Below, piece after piece: positions 48,830-58,050 of a stretch of DNA of 64,000 bases (position 1 is the first letter of the stretch; every line of letters starts with the position of its first letter). The translations under genes and the position numbers were made by a program. The stretch is taken from assembly GCF_001191005.1 (NCBI RefSeq), contig NZ_CP012201.1, positions 5,332,001-5,396,000 of the forward strand, written 5' to 3'. This DNA comes from Massilia sp. NR 4-1. GTDB taxonomy: Bacteria > Pseudomonadota > Gammaproteobacteria > Burkholderiales > Burkholderiaceae_D. The notes under the pieces are model-generated. The model was not told the DNA's origin and did no database searches. It saw only the letters and a list, made by a program, of their open reading frames with translations.

Positions 48830-48858
48830 TTGCAAGCCGGTAGGGCTTTCCCTACACT
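48830..48858 (+). promoter_or_regulatory. Promoter with internal GTAGGG palindrome before the first TRAP binding protein
   Basis: TTGCAA (48830-48835) and TACACT (48853-48858) are 17 bases apart. GTAGGGCTTTCCCTAC at 48840-48855 has 6-base arms and overlaps the -10, a position suited to repression or activator control. Confidence 0.5.
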
Positions 48859-48923
48859 GTCTCCAGCATAACAAAGCTGTAAGGTTTTCCGTCACGCAGA
48901 AAAATCCTGAGGAGACAAATCGC

Positions 48924-50015
<1,092 letters not shown>

Positions 50016-50049
50016 GCGCTCTCGGGCTATCTGTTTCCCGCGCCAAAAC

Positions 50050-50080
50050 AAAACCCGCCGTGAGGCGGGTTTTGTGTTTG
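50050..50080 (+). terminator. Rho-independent terminator after TRAP binding protein 1
   Basis: AAAACCCGCC / GGCGGGTTTT form a perfect 10-bp stem around GTGA, with further T-rich sequence behind. Symmetric A and T flanks make it usable in both directions. Confidence 0.85.
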
Positions 50081-50083
50081 TCC

Positions 50084-50114
50084 GATTGCGGTCCGCCCCC
50101 AATCGGAGGCGACG
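50084..50114. repeat. Third CCGATT-core hairpin
   Basis: CCGATTG and CAATCGG arms enclose an 11-base loop directly after the terminator. It shares the TGTCCGATT start with the palindromes at 45.3-45.5 kb. Confidence 0.45.
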
Positions 50115-50141
50115 GCCATCCGGCGGACTCGGCCGGCAGGA

Positions 50142-51266
50142 TCAGGCGCGCAGCGAGCGCAGGATCGGTTGCAGCACGGCGGCGCCGAGCTTGGCGCTGC
50201 GCGCGCCGCTCCAGCCGCGTTCCTCGTCCGGGTCGTTGGCGTTGTCCTTGAACGGCAGTTCCAGGGTCAGCGACAGGCAGCCGAACAGGTGGGTGATGTG
50301 GGGCGAACCCATGCTCAGCACTTCGGGCGTGAACGGGCCGTCGGGATAGCCGAACTCATCCTGGAAGTCGGGGCTGGCCACCTTGAAGTCGGCGATGAAG
50401 CGGTCTTGCGCGGCTTTCTGCTCGGCCGTGAAATTCTCCAGCGAGTCGCTGCCGGCCACGAAGACATAGGGCAAGCCTTCGTCGCCGTGCACGTCGAGGA
50501 AGAGGTCGCAACCGATTTCCTGCATCTTCTGTTTGACCAGGAACACTTCCGGGCTGCGTTCCATGCTCGGCGTATTCCATTCGCGGTTCAGGTTGGCGCC
50601 GGCCGCGTTGGTGCGCAGATTGCCGCGCACCGAGCCGTCCGGATTCATATTCGGCACCACGTAGAACACGGCATCCTTCAGGCATTGGCTGGCGTACGGG
50701 TCGGCCGGGTCGAGCAGGGCTTCCAGCATGCCTTCGACGAACCACTCGGCCATGGTTTCACCGGGGTGCTGGCGCGCGATGACCCAGACCTTCTTTTCGG
50801 CGTCGGGATCGCCGACCACCAGCAGGTTCATGTCGCGGCCTTCGACCGTGCTGCCCAGGTCCACCAGCTGGGCCAGCGGCGAGAGCTGGGCGCTGTCGAG
50901 CAGGGACAGGTGGCGTTCCCACGAGTAGGGCTCGAAGTAGGCGTAGTAGACGCTGTCGCACTCGGGCGCATGCTCGACCGTCATCACCGTGCCGTCATAG
51001 CTGGTCGGCACGCGGAACCAGGTGTCGCGGTCGTAGCTGGCCACGACCTGGTAATCCTTCCAGCCGTCCGGATAGGCGGCCTGGCCGGCGTTGAGGAAGC
51101 GGATGGTGAGCGGCACCGCTTGCGCGCCCTGGACGCGGAAGTAGAACCACTGGGTGATGTCGGCGTGGGAATCCTTGCGGATGTTCAGGTCGATATCGCC
51201 GGCGCTGGTCACGCTGACGAGGTCGATGGCGCCAGCGTCGAACTGGCTGCTGATTTTGATAGACAT
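50142..51266 (-). CDS. M14-family zinc carboxypeptidase of the cytosolic carboxypeptidase (CCP) type
   Basis: The protein has 374 residues with no signal peptide. An N-terminal beta domain (DITQWFYFRVQGAQAVPLTIRFLN) is typical of cytosolic carboxypeptidases. The zinc ligands are H167 and E170 in RQHPGETMAEW and H260 in DVHGDEG; E336 in LELPFK is the catalytic glutamate. Eukaryotic relatives remove glutamates from tubulin; bacterial members are of unknown role. AGGGA precedes the ATG. It is transcribed against the two TRAP binding proteins on either side. Confidence 0.9.
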   Translation of the reverse strand: MSIKISSQFDAGAIDLVSVTSAGDIDLNIRKDSHADITQWFYFRVQGAQAVPLTIRFLNAGQAAYPDGWKDYQVVASYDRDTWFRVPTSYDGTVMTVEHAPECDSVYYAYFEPYSWERHLSLLDSAQLSPLAQLVDLGSTVEGRDMNLLVVGDPDAEKKVWVIARQHPGETMAEWFVEGMLEALLDPADPYASQCLKDAVFYVVPNMNPDGSVRGNLRTNAAGANLNREWNTPSMERSPEVFLVKQKMQEIGCDLFLDVHGDEGLPYVFVAGSDSLENFTAEQKAAQDRFIADFKVASPDFQDEFGYPDGPFTPEVLSMGSPHITHLFGCLSLTLELPFKDNANDPDEERGWSGARSAKLGAAVLQPILRSLRA

Positions 51267-51443
51267 TGTGTGTCCCTGGCTGGTGAATGGGCGCGCCGGC
51301 GGCGCGAAGGCGACATGATACCGCCTCGCCGCGCCACGTGCATCCACACCCCTGATGGATCTGACAATCTTTCCGCCGAAACAGCTACAATGAAGCGGCA
51401 GCAGCGCGATTCGATGACACACAAGAATACATTGGAGACATCT

Positions 51444-52526
51444 ATGCAACGCCGTTCCTTCCTGCAGCATACCGCCCTCGGCGCCGGCGCCGGCGCGCTG
51501 ACCATGCCGGCCCTGGCCCAGGGCGGCCAGGTCAACTGGCGCCTGGCGTCGAGCTTCCCGAAAACCCTGGACACGATTTACGGCTCGGCCGACCAGTTCG
51601 TCAAGCGCGTGGCCGAGCTGACGGGCGGCAAATTCCAGATCCGCCAATTCGCCGCCGGCGAGATCGTGCCCGGCCTGCAGGTGATGGATGCGGTGCAGGC
51701 CGGCACGGTGGAAATGGGCCACACGCCGGCCTACTACTACTTCGGCAAGGATCCCACCTTCTGCTTCGACTGCGCCGTGCCCTTTGGCCTGACCTCGCGC
51801 CAGCAGACGGCGTGGATGGACCAGGGCGGCGGCCGCGAGCTGCTGCGCGAATTCTACAAAGGCTACGGCATCATCAATTTCCTGGCCGGTAATACCGGCA
51901 CCCAGATGGGTGGCTGGTACCGCAAGGAGATCAAGACCGTGGCCGATATGAAGGGCTTGAAAATGCGCGTGGCCGGTTTCGCCGGGCGCGTCATGGAGCG
52001 CATGGGCGTGGTGCCGCAGCAGATTCCGGCCGGCGACGTCTATGCCGCGCTGGAAAAAGGCACGATCGACGCCGCCGAGTGGGTCGGCCCCTACGATGAC
52101 GAAAAGCTCGGCCTGGTGCGCGTGGCGCCGCACTACTACACGCCGGGCTGGTGGGAAGCCGGGCCGCAGCTCTCGTTCTATGTGAATATCAAGGAGTGGG
52201 ACAAGCTGCCCAAGGAATACCAGGCCGCGCTCGAAGTGGCGAGCTACGAATGCCACGTCAGCATGCAGGCCGACTACGACGCCAAGAACCCGGCCGCCCT
52301 GGCGCGCCTGATGAAAAACGGCGCCAAGCTGCACAACTTCTCGAAAGAGATCATGGACGCGGCCTACAAGACTTCCACCGCCGTGATGGAGGAGGAAGCG
52401 GCGAAGAACGCCAAGTTCAAGAAAATCTACGAACCGTGGAAGCGCTTCCGCCAGGACCAGAACCAGTGGGCCTCGGTGGCCGAAGCGACCATGCAGAACT
52501 ACCTGATCAGCATCGGCCGCCGCTGA
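51444..52526 (+). CDS. TRAP-type (DctP family) solute-binding protein 2
   Basis: The protein has 360 residues and is closely similar over its whole length to the protein at 48924, clearly an in-window duplication. The leader QRRSFLQHTALGAGAGALTMPALAQ is again twin-arginine-like. Changes such as PAYYYFGKDPTFCFD against SASYYYFGKDSTFAFD near the binding region suggest altered ligand preference. TTGGAGA lies close before the ATG, and a TACAAT -10-like element lies further upstream. No permease genes are adjacent. Confidence 0.92.
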   Translation: MQRRSFLQHTALGAGAGALTMPALAQGGQVNWRLASSFPKTLDTIYGSADQFVKRVAELTGGKFQIRQFAAGEIVPGLQVMDAVQAGTVEMGHTPAYYYFGKDPTFCFDCAVPFGLTSRQQTAWMDQGGGRELLREFYKGYGIINFLAGNTGTQMGGWYRKEIKTVADMKGLKMRVAGFAGRVMERMGVVPQQIPAGDVYAALEKGTIDAAEWVGPYDDEKLGLVRVAPHYYTPGWWEAGPQLSFYVNIKEWDKLPKEYQAALEVASYECHVSMQADYDAKNPAALARLMKNGAKLHNFSKEIMDAAYKTSTAVMEEEAAKNAKFKKIYEPWKRFRQDQNQWASVAEATMQNYLISIGRR

Positions 52527-52641
52527 GCAGCTTTGGGGGAGAGCCGTCCGCGTGTGCGGCGTGGCGCCGTGCTGGACGGTTCGCTGCAGTTTCGTTGCGA
52601 TTGATGGAGTAGAGGGTGCATACCTCGCTACTGCAAGGCAA

Positions 52642-52756
52642 CGCCTCGTTTTGTCTCGTTGCGTCTCGGGTCTGAGCCAACTTTTGGTCAAAGTGTTTGG
52701 AACTCTCCTATGAAGAGGGGTGTCCAACAATTACACAAACGAGACAACGCGAGGCG
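52642..52756. repeat. Long-distance inverted repeat upstream of the RHH/RAMA-like gene
   Basis: The arms at 52642-52660 and 52738-52756 (core CCTCGTTTTGTCTCGTT and its near complement) match at 17 of 19 positions, 77 bases apart. The left arm is followed by a further GCGTCTCGG box. The right arm ends just before the ATG. A regulatory site is more likely than a transposon end. Confidence 0.6.
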
Positions 52757-52761
52757 CAAAA

Positions 52762-53226
52762 ATGCAAAACGAGGCAATGGTCGTAGAGGTCAAACCTGAC
52801 CTCTATCTCGAGTTGGCCCTGCAACTGCACAAGACCGGCGACGGCAAACGGCTCAATGAGGTGGTGTCCGAAGCCCTGCGCGATTGGCTGGTCGCGCGCA
52901 ACGGTGGTCGCCAGAGTCCGCGCGGCTACCAGTGGAAAGACGTGTATCTGCCCGACGGCACCGAGCTGCGCCTGCGCTATCAGGGTGAGTACTACTACGC
53001 TGAAGTGCGCGGCGACCGCCTGATGTACGCCGGCGCAACGACTTCGCCCCGCGCCTGGGCCTTGCAGGTGACAGGCAGCGTGCGCAACGCCTGGCGTGAT
53101 ATCTCGATACGCCGCGGCGCGCGCGGTACCTGGGTGCGCGCTGCCCTGTGGCGCCAGCAGGCCAAGGTCGAACGCTGGCTGCCCTACACCGACCGCCGCC
53201 TCGCCGCGCGCCGCTGCACCGACTGA
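52762..53226 (+). CDS. Small protein with ribbon-helix-helix-like start and RAMA-like domain
   Basis: The protein has 154 residues. Residues 5-45 (VVEVKPDLYLELALQL, then RLNEVVSEALRDWLVA) have the strand-helix-helix pattern of ribbon-helix-helix DNA-binding proteins. About 60-125 (DVYLPDGTELRLRYQGEYYYAEV, then YAGATTSPRAWALQVTGSVRNAW) resemble the RAMA domain linked to DNA modification enzymes. I do not recognise a named family. The start at 52762 has GAGG seven bases upstream; a GTG at 52720 is possible. A long inverted repeat lies in front, suggesting self-regulation. Confidence 0.7.
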   Translation: MQNEAMVVEVKPDLYLELALQLHKTGDGKRLNEVVSEALRDWLVARNGGRQSPRGYQWKDVYLPDGTELRLRYQGEYYYAEVRGDRLMYAGATTSPRAWALQVTGSVRNAWRDISIRRGARGTWVRAALWRQQAKVERWLPYTDRRLAARRCTD

Positions 53227-53231
53227 AAAAC

Positions 53232-54158
53232 CTAATCCAGTCCGCCAAAGCGCTGGTAGAACGCGGCATCGGCCTCCGGCGCCGACGCATCCTCGCGGTG
53301 CAGGGCGCGCATCAGATGCTCCTCGGCCTCGCGGTACAGCGCCCGGTACAGCGCGCGCGCCAGCTCGTAGGCCGCCGCGCCCGGCCATGGCTCGGGCAGC
53401 AGCGGCACCGGCAGGTGCGGATCGTGCAGCTGCACGCGCCGGTAAGCGTGGATCAGCAGGGTGCGCGTCACAAACGCCTGCTCCGCCGTCATCTTCAGTC
53501 CATCCTCGATCAGATCGAGCAGCGGCGCGAAGTGCACCAGGAACTGGCGGTAGCCATCCACCACGCCCGACAGATCCCAGCCCTCGGCCACCAGCTCGCC
53601 CAGCGGCCGCGCCTTCATGCCCGGCGCTTCGGCCGCCTTGCAGACAAAGACCTTGCCCTGCAAGCCGCAACGTTCGAGCAGCGCCTGCAGCGCCTCGCCA
53701 TCGCCCGCCGGATGTCCCGCGATGCCGGGCGCGATCAGGCAATAGCCTTCCCACAGCAGCTCCTTGCGCAGCGCGCCGCGTTCGGCCGCATCCAGGCCGC
53801 TGCTGCCCAGCACCAGCGTCCACTGGCCGTCCCAGTCGTTGTGCAGCGGCGCATACACGCGCCGGTAAGCGCGGCTGAAGCGCTGCATGGCCTCGGGCGT
53901 GATCGCATACGCGCTGCGCCGGCCGTCGCGCTGGGCGCCCAGCCAGCCTTCCTGCGCCAGCCGGAACACCGAGGTGCGCAGCAGGCGGTCGTTGACGCCG
54001 AACGGCGCCAGCAGCTCGATCAGGCTGCCCATCCAGGCCGTGCCGCCGTGCGGCACGATGGCGTCGCCGAATATGGTGGTCAGCAGGGATTTCGAGCGCG
54101 GCGGCTCGGCCGCCAGAAAGCCCGCGATCCATTCGCTCATCTTCTGTTTATTTTGCAT
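53232..54158 (-). CDS. paaX: PaaX, phenylacetyl-CoA-responsive repressor
   Basis: The protein has 308 residues. The N-terminal winged helix (SLLTTIFGDAIVPHGGTAWMGSLIELLAPFGVNDRLLRTSVFRL is the opening) and the PaaX C-terminal domain (IHAYRRVQLHDPHLPVPLLP) are complete. It represses paa genes until phenylacetyl-CoA binds. It is divergent from paaA with 121 bases between. ATGs at 54158 and 54167 are possible; I chose 54158. Confidence 0.95.
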   Translation of the reverse strand: MQNKQKMSEWIAGFLAAEPPRSKSLLTTIFGDAIVPHGGTAWMGSLIELLAPFGVNDRLLRTSVFRLAQEGWLGAQRDGRRSAYAITPEAMQRFSRAYRRVYAPLHNDWDGQWTLVLGSSGLDAAERGALRKELLWEGYCLIAPGIAGHPAGDGEALQALLERCGLQGKVFVCKAAEAPGMKARPLGELVAEGWDLSGVVDGYRQFLVHFAPLLDLIEDGLKMTAEQAFVTRTLLIHAYRRVQLHDPHLPVPLLPEPWPGAAAYELARALYRALYREAEEHLMRALHREDASAPEADAAFYQRFGGLD

Positions 54159-54220
54159 AAGCCACATTCTATACAACAGTATTGATGAGATACGGGAAAT
54201 TTATGTGACACAAAAAATCA

Positions 54221-54260
54221 GTATGCAAACGAAAATTTGTATCGTATTATCGCTGCATAC
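54221..54260. promoter_or_regulatory. Candidate PaaX operator in the paaX-paaA gap
   Basis: GTATGCA (54221-54227) and TGCATAC (54254-54260) are perfect arms with centres 33 bases apart in an AT-rich stretch between the divergent genes. The match to a known PaaX site is not exact, so this is a candidate only. Confidence 0.45.
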
Positions 54261-54279
54261 CTAAAATCGGAGACATGCC

Positions 54280-55269
54280 ATGTATGCACAAATGGTGGAA
54301 ACCGGTCTGAAAACCGTCCGCAGCCAGGACGAGATGGGCGCTGAGGAGCGCGCCTTCCAGGACCGTATCGATGCCGGCGTCAAGATCGAGCCGAAAGATT
54401 GGATGCCGGAAGCATACCGCAAAACCTTGATCCGGCAAATCTCCCAGCACGCCCACTCGGAAATCGTGGGCCAGCTGCCGGAAGGGAACTGGGTCACGCG
54501 CGCCCCCACGCTCAAGCGCAAATCCATCCTCTTGGCCAAGATCCAGGACGAGGCGGGCCACGGCCTCTATCTCTACAGCGCCGCCGAAACCCTGGGCGTC
54601 TCGCGCGACGAGCTGCTGGCCGCCCTGCATGCCGGCAAAGCCAAATACTCCAGCATCTTCAATTACCCGACCCTGAGCTGGGCCGATATGGGCGCCATCG
54701 GCTGGCTGGTCGACGGTTCCGCCATCATCAACCAGATCCCGCTCTGCCGCTGTTCCTACGGCCCGTATGCGCGCGCCATGATCCGCGTCTGCAAGGAAGA
54801 ATCCTTCCATGCGCGCCAGGGCTACGACATCATGCTCAGCCTCGCGCGCGGCACGCCCGAGCAGAAAGCCATGGCCCAGGATGCGCTCAACCGCTGGTGG
54901 TGGCCCTCGCTGATGATGTTCGGCCCCTCGGACGCCGACTCCGTCAACAGCGCCCAATCGAGCCAATGGCGCATCAAGCTGTTCTCCAACGACGAGCTGC
55001 GCCAGCGCATGGTCGACCAGACCGTGCCCCAGGCCGAATTCCTCGGCCTGACCATCCCCGATCCCGACCTGAAATGGAACGCGGCGCGCGGCGGCTACGA
55101 TTTCGGCGCCATCGACTGGTCCGAATTCCACCACGTCCTGAAGGGCAACGGCCCCTGCAACCGCGAGCGCCTGCGCACCCGCGTCAAGGCCTACGAGGAT
55201 GGCGAATGGTTCCGCGATGCGCTCGTGGCCTACGCCGACAAACATGGCGGCAAGAAGGCGGCGGCCTGA
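54280..55269 (+). CDS. paaA: PaaA, 1,2-phenylacetyl-CoA epoxidase catalytic subunit
   Basis: The protein has 329 residues. It is the di-iron oxygenase subunit that makes the ring epoxide of phenylacetyl-CoA. Two ferritin-like ExxH motifs are visible (DEAGHGLYLYSAAETLG and KEESFHARQGYD). CGGAG precedes the ATG. It is the first gene of the paa operon, divergent from paaX. Confidence 0.97.
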   Translation: MYAQMVETGLKTVRSQDEMGAEERAFQDRIDAGVKIEPKDWMPEAYRKTLIRQISQHAHSEIVGQLPEGNWVTRAPTLKRKSILLAKIQDEAGHGLYLYSAAETLGVSRDELLAALHAGKAKYSSIFNYPTLSWADMGAIGWLVDGSAIINQIPLCRCSYGPYARAMIRVCKEESFHARQGYDIMLSLARGTPEQKAMAQDALNRWWWPSLMMFGPSDADSVNSAQSSQWRIKLFSNDELRQRMVDQTVPQAEFLGLTIPDPDLKWNAARGGYDFGAIDWSEFHHVLKGNGPCNRERLRTRVKAYEDGEWFRDALVAYADKHGGKKAAA

Positions 55270-55318
55270 ATCCCGGCCGCCCCAGCCCCAGCCCAACAAT
55301 AGCGAGGAGACAGCAAAG

Positions 55319-55603
55319 ATGAGCAAGGAATGGCCACTGTGGGAAGTTTTCATCCGCAGCCAGCACGGTCTGGCGCACAAGCATGTGGGCAGCCTGCATG
55401 CACCCGACGCGGAAATGGCGATGAATAACGCGCGCGACGTCTACACCCGCCGCAACGAAGGCGTCAGCATCTGGGTAGTGCGCGCCGCCGACATCGTGGC
55501 CAGCAGCCCGGGCGACAAGGGCGCCCTGTTCGAGCCGGCCAACAGCAAGGTGTACCGCCACCCGACCTTCTTCCCGATGCCGGAAGAAGTGAAGAATCTG
55601 TGA
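55319..55603 (+). CDS. paaB: PaaB, phenylacetyl-CoA epoxidase subunit B
   Basis: The protein has 94 residues, the usual size. PLWEVFIRSQHGLAHKHVGSLHAPDAEMA and RRNEGVSIWVVRA are family signatures. PaaB is the small linking subunit that holds the PaaAC complex together. GCGAGGAGACAGCAAAG is its ribosome site region. The stop overlaps the paaC GTG. Confidence 0.96.
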   Translation: MSKEWPLWEVFIRSQHGLAHKHVGSLHAPDAEMAMNNARDVYTRRNEGVSIWVVRAADIVASSPGDKGALFEPANSKVYRHPTFFPMPEEVKNL

Positions 55604-56364
55604 GCGCCGCCATGGACCACAAAGTCAATTACCTGCTGCGCCTGGGCGACAATGCCCTGGTGCTGAGCCAGCGCCTGTCCGAATTGTGCGGCAAGGGGCC
55701 GGCGCTGGAAGAGGACATGGCGCTGACCAATGTCTCGCTCGACCTGCTGGGCCAGACCCGCATGTGGCTCAGCTATGCCGCCGAACTGGAAGGCCAGGGC
55801 CGCAACGAGGACCAGATCGCCTTCCTGCGCGACGCCCACGACTTCAAGAACCTGCTGCTGGTCGAACAGCCCAACGGCAATTACGCCGATGTGCTGATGC
55901 GCCAGTTCTATTTCGACACCTGGCACTACTTCCAGATCGGCGCGCTATGCCAATCGTCGGACCAGCGCATCGCCCAGATCGCGGAAAAGTCGCTGAAGGA
56001 AGTGACCTACCATCTGCGCCGCAGCGGCGACTTGATCGTGCGCCTGGGCGACGGCACGGAACTGAGCCACGGCCGTACGCAAACGGCCGCCAACGAGCTG
56101 TGGATGTACACCGGCGAAGCGTTCAACTACGATGCCGTCGATGACGCCATGGTGGCCGCCGGCATCGCGCCCGCCGCCGCCGGCCTGCGCAGCCAGTGGT
56201 TCGACCACGTGGCCGACATCTTCGGCGAAGCCACGCTCACCATGCCGCCGGTCGAAGCCTGGATGCAGCAGGGCGGCAAGCAAGGCCGCCACAGCGAGCA
56301 CCTCGGCTATCTGCTGGCCGAGATGCAGTTCCTGCAGCGCGCCTATCCCGGCGCCGAGTGGTGA
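55600..56364 (+). CDS. paaC: PaaC, phenylacetyl-CoA epoxidase structural subunit
   Basis: The protein has 254 residues. It has the ferritin-like fold of PaaA but serves structure; YLLRLGDNALVLSQRLSELCG, VSLDLLGQTRMWLSYAAELEGQG and MRQFYFDTWHYFQI are typical. The GTG overlapping the paaB stop (GTGA) is used; an ATG at 55612 is in frame. The stop overlaps the paaD ATG. Confidence 0.95.
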   Translation: MSAAMDHKVNYLLRLGDNALVLSQRLSELCGKGPALEEDMALTNVSLDLLGQTRMWLSYAAELEGQGRNEDQIAFLRDAHDFKNLLLVEQPNGNYADVLMRQFYFDTWHYFQIGALCQSSDQRIAQIAEKSLKEVTYHLRRSGDLIVRLGDGTELSHGRTQTAANELWMYTGEAFNYDAVDDAMVAAGIAPAAAGLRSQWFDHVADIFGEATLTMPPVEAWMQQGGKQGRHSEHLGYLLAEMQFLQRAYPGAEW

Positions 56365-56948
56365 TGAGCGCCCGCGCCCCCGTGACCGGCCCCGGCGCTG
56401 GTGCTGATGTCGGCGCCAGTGCTGGAACCGGCGCCGCGTCGCTGAGCGCAGAGCAGATCTGGGCCTGGCTGAATGAAGTGTCCGACCCCGAAATCCCCGT
56501 GATCTCGGTGGTCGACCTGGGCATCGTGCGCGATGTGCAGGTCACGGGCAGCTCGGCCTGCACCGTCACCATCACGCCCACCTACTCGGGCTGCCCCGCC
56601 ATGCAGGTGATCGAGCAGGCCGTGCACGCGGCGCTGCGCGGCCACGGCGTTGATTACGTCACCGTCGCCACCCGCCTGTCGCCCGCCTGGACCACGGACT
56701 GGATGAGCGAGCGTGGCAAGGCGCGCCTGACCGGCTACGGCATCGCGCCGCCGGCCGGGCGCGTGATCGACATCAGCAATCTGAAGGCGGGCGTCAGCCG
56801 CCGCGCCCAGCCCGCGCTGAAAGTCGTCTGCCCGCATTGCGGCTCGCCGCATACGGAACTCACCAGCCAGTTCGGCTCCACGCCCTGCAAAGCCCTGTAC
56901 AAATGCCGGGATTGCCAGGAGCCTTTCGACTACTTCAAGTGCCATTGA
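56364..56948 (+). CDS. paaD: PaaD, epoxidase assembly protein (MIP18/DUF59 type)
   Basis: The protein has 194 residues. The DUF59/MIP18 core (VSDPEIPVISVVDLGIVRDV, TPTYSGCPAM) is needed for iron cofactor insertion into the epoxidase system. The C-terminal zinc-ribbon-like part has CPHCG and CRDCQ. About 25 Ala/Gly-rich residues extend the N-terminus, longer than in E. coli PaaD. ATG and paaC TGA overlap. Confidence 0.95.
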   Translation: MSARAPVTGPGAGADVGASAGTGAASLSAEQIWAWLNEVSDPEIPVISVVDLGIVRDVQVTGSSACTVTITPTYSGCPAMQVIEQAVHAALRGHGVDYVTVATRLSPAWTTDWMSERGKARLTGYGIAPPAGRVIDISNLKAGVSRRAQPALKVVCPHCGSPHTELTSQFGSTPCKALYKCRDCQEPFDYFKCH

Positions 56949-56952
56949 GACC

Positions 56953-58035
56953 ATGAGCAAATTCTATTCATTGTCCGTCGCCGGCGTGCAGCATGAAACG
57001 CGCGACTGCATCGCCGTCACCTTCGCCGTGCCGCAGGAACTGGCCTCCAGCTTCCACTACCAGCAGGGCCAGCACCTGACCCTGCGCGCCCGCATCGGCG
57101 AGGAAGACGTGCGCCGCTCCTATTCCATCTGCTCCGCCGTGCAGGACGGCGCGCTGCGCGTGGCCATCAAGCGCACGCCGGGCGGCCTGTTTTCCAGCTG
57201 GGCCAACGACACGCTGCGACCCGGCGCCATCGTCGACGTCATGCCGCCCATGGGCCACTTCAATGTGGCGCTGGACGCGGCCAGCTGCCGCAATTACCTG
57301 GCCTTCGCGGCCGGCAGCGGCATCACGCCCATCCTCTCCATCGTCAAGACCACCTTGTTGACCGAGCCGCACAGCAGCTTCACCCTGTTTTACGGCAACC
57401 GCGCCTCGTCCTCGGTGATCTTCAAGAACGAGCTGATGGAGCTGAAGGACGCCTACCTGGAGCGCCTGAACATCGTCTACGTGATGAGCCGCGAGCAGCA
57501 GGACATTGAACTGTTCAACGGCCGCATCACCAAGGAGAAGTGCCAGCAGTTCCTGCAGCATTGGGTCGACATCGCCGACTACGACGTGGCCTTCATCTGC
57601 GGCCCGGAAGACATGATGCTCGGCGTCTCCGCGGCCTTGCAGGAAGCCGGCATGCCGAAAGCGGATATCAAGATTGAACTGTTCGCCGCCAGCATTCCCA
57701 AGCACCAGCACCAGCCGCGCGCCGCCCTCGACGCCGCCGCCGCGCGCCATCTGACGGAAGTCACCGTCATCATGGACGGCAACGCCGCCACCTTCAGCAT
57801 GGAGAAGGACAAGGAATCCGTGCTCGATGCGGGCCTGCGCGCCGGCCTCGATATGCGCTACTCTTGCAAGGGCGGCGTGTGCTCGACCTGCCGCTGCAAG
57901 GTGGTGGACGGCAAGGTCGATATGGACGTCAACTACGCTCTGGAAGATTACGAGATCGCGCGCGGCTTTGTGCTGAGCTGCCAGAGTTTCCCCGTCACGG
58001 ACAAGCTCGTGGTCGATTTCGACCAGGGCGAATAA
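56953..58035 (+). CDS. paaE: PaaE, phenylacetyl-CoA epoxidase reductase
   Basis: The protein has 360 residues. The FAD domain has RRSYSICSAV, the NAD(P) domain has FAAGSGITPILSIVKT and FICGPEDMM, and the C-terminal plant-type 2Fe-2S domain has CKGGVCSTCRCKVVDG plus a fourth Cys in LSCQSFP. It passes electrons from NADPH to the PaaA di-iron site. It starts four bases after the paaD stop. Confidence 0.96.
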   Translation: MSKFYSLSVAGVQHETRDCIAVTFAVPQELASSFHYQQGQHLTLRARIGEEDVRRSYSICSAVQDGALRVAIKRTPGGLFSSWANDTLRPGAIVDVMPPMGHFNVALDAASCRNYLAFAAGSGITPILSIVKTTLLTEPHSSFTLFYGNRASSSVIFKNELMELKDAYLERLNIVYVMSREQQDIELFNGRITKEKCQQFLQHWVDIADYDVAFICGPEDMMLGVSAALQEAGMPKADIKIELFAASIPKHQHQPRAALDAAAARHLTEVTVIMDGNAATFSMEKDKESVLDAGLRAGLDMRYSCKGGVCSTCRCKVVDGKVDMDVNYALEDYEIARGFVLSCQSFPVTDKLVVDFDQGE

Positions 58036-58050
58036 ACCAAGGGACACGAC

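Noticed and set aside
52642..52756. Insertion sequence ends
   Set aside because: The inverted repeat encloses under 80 bases, no transposase is present and no target duplication is seen.
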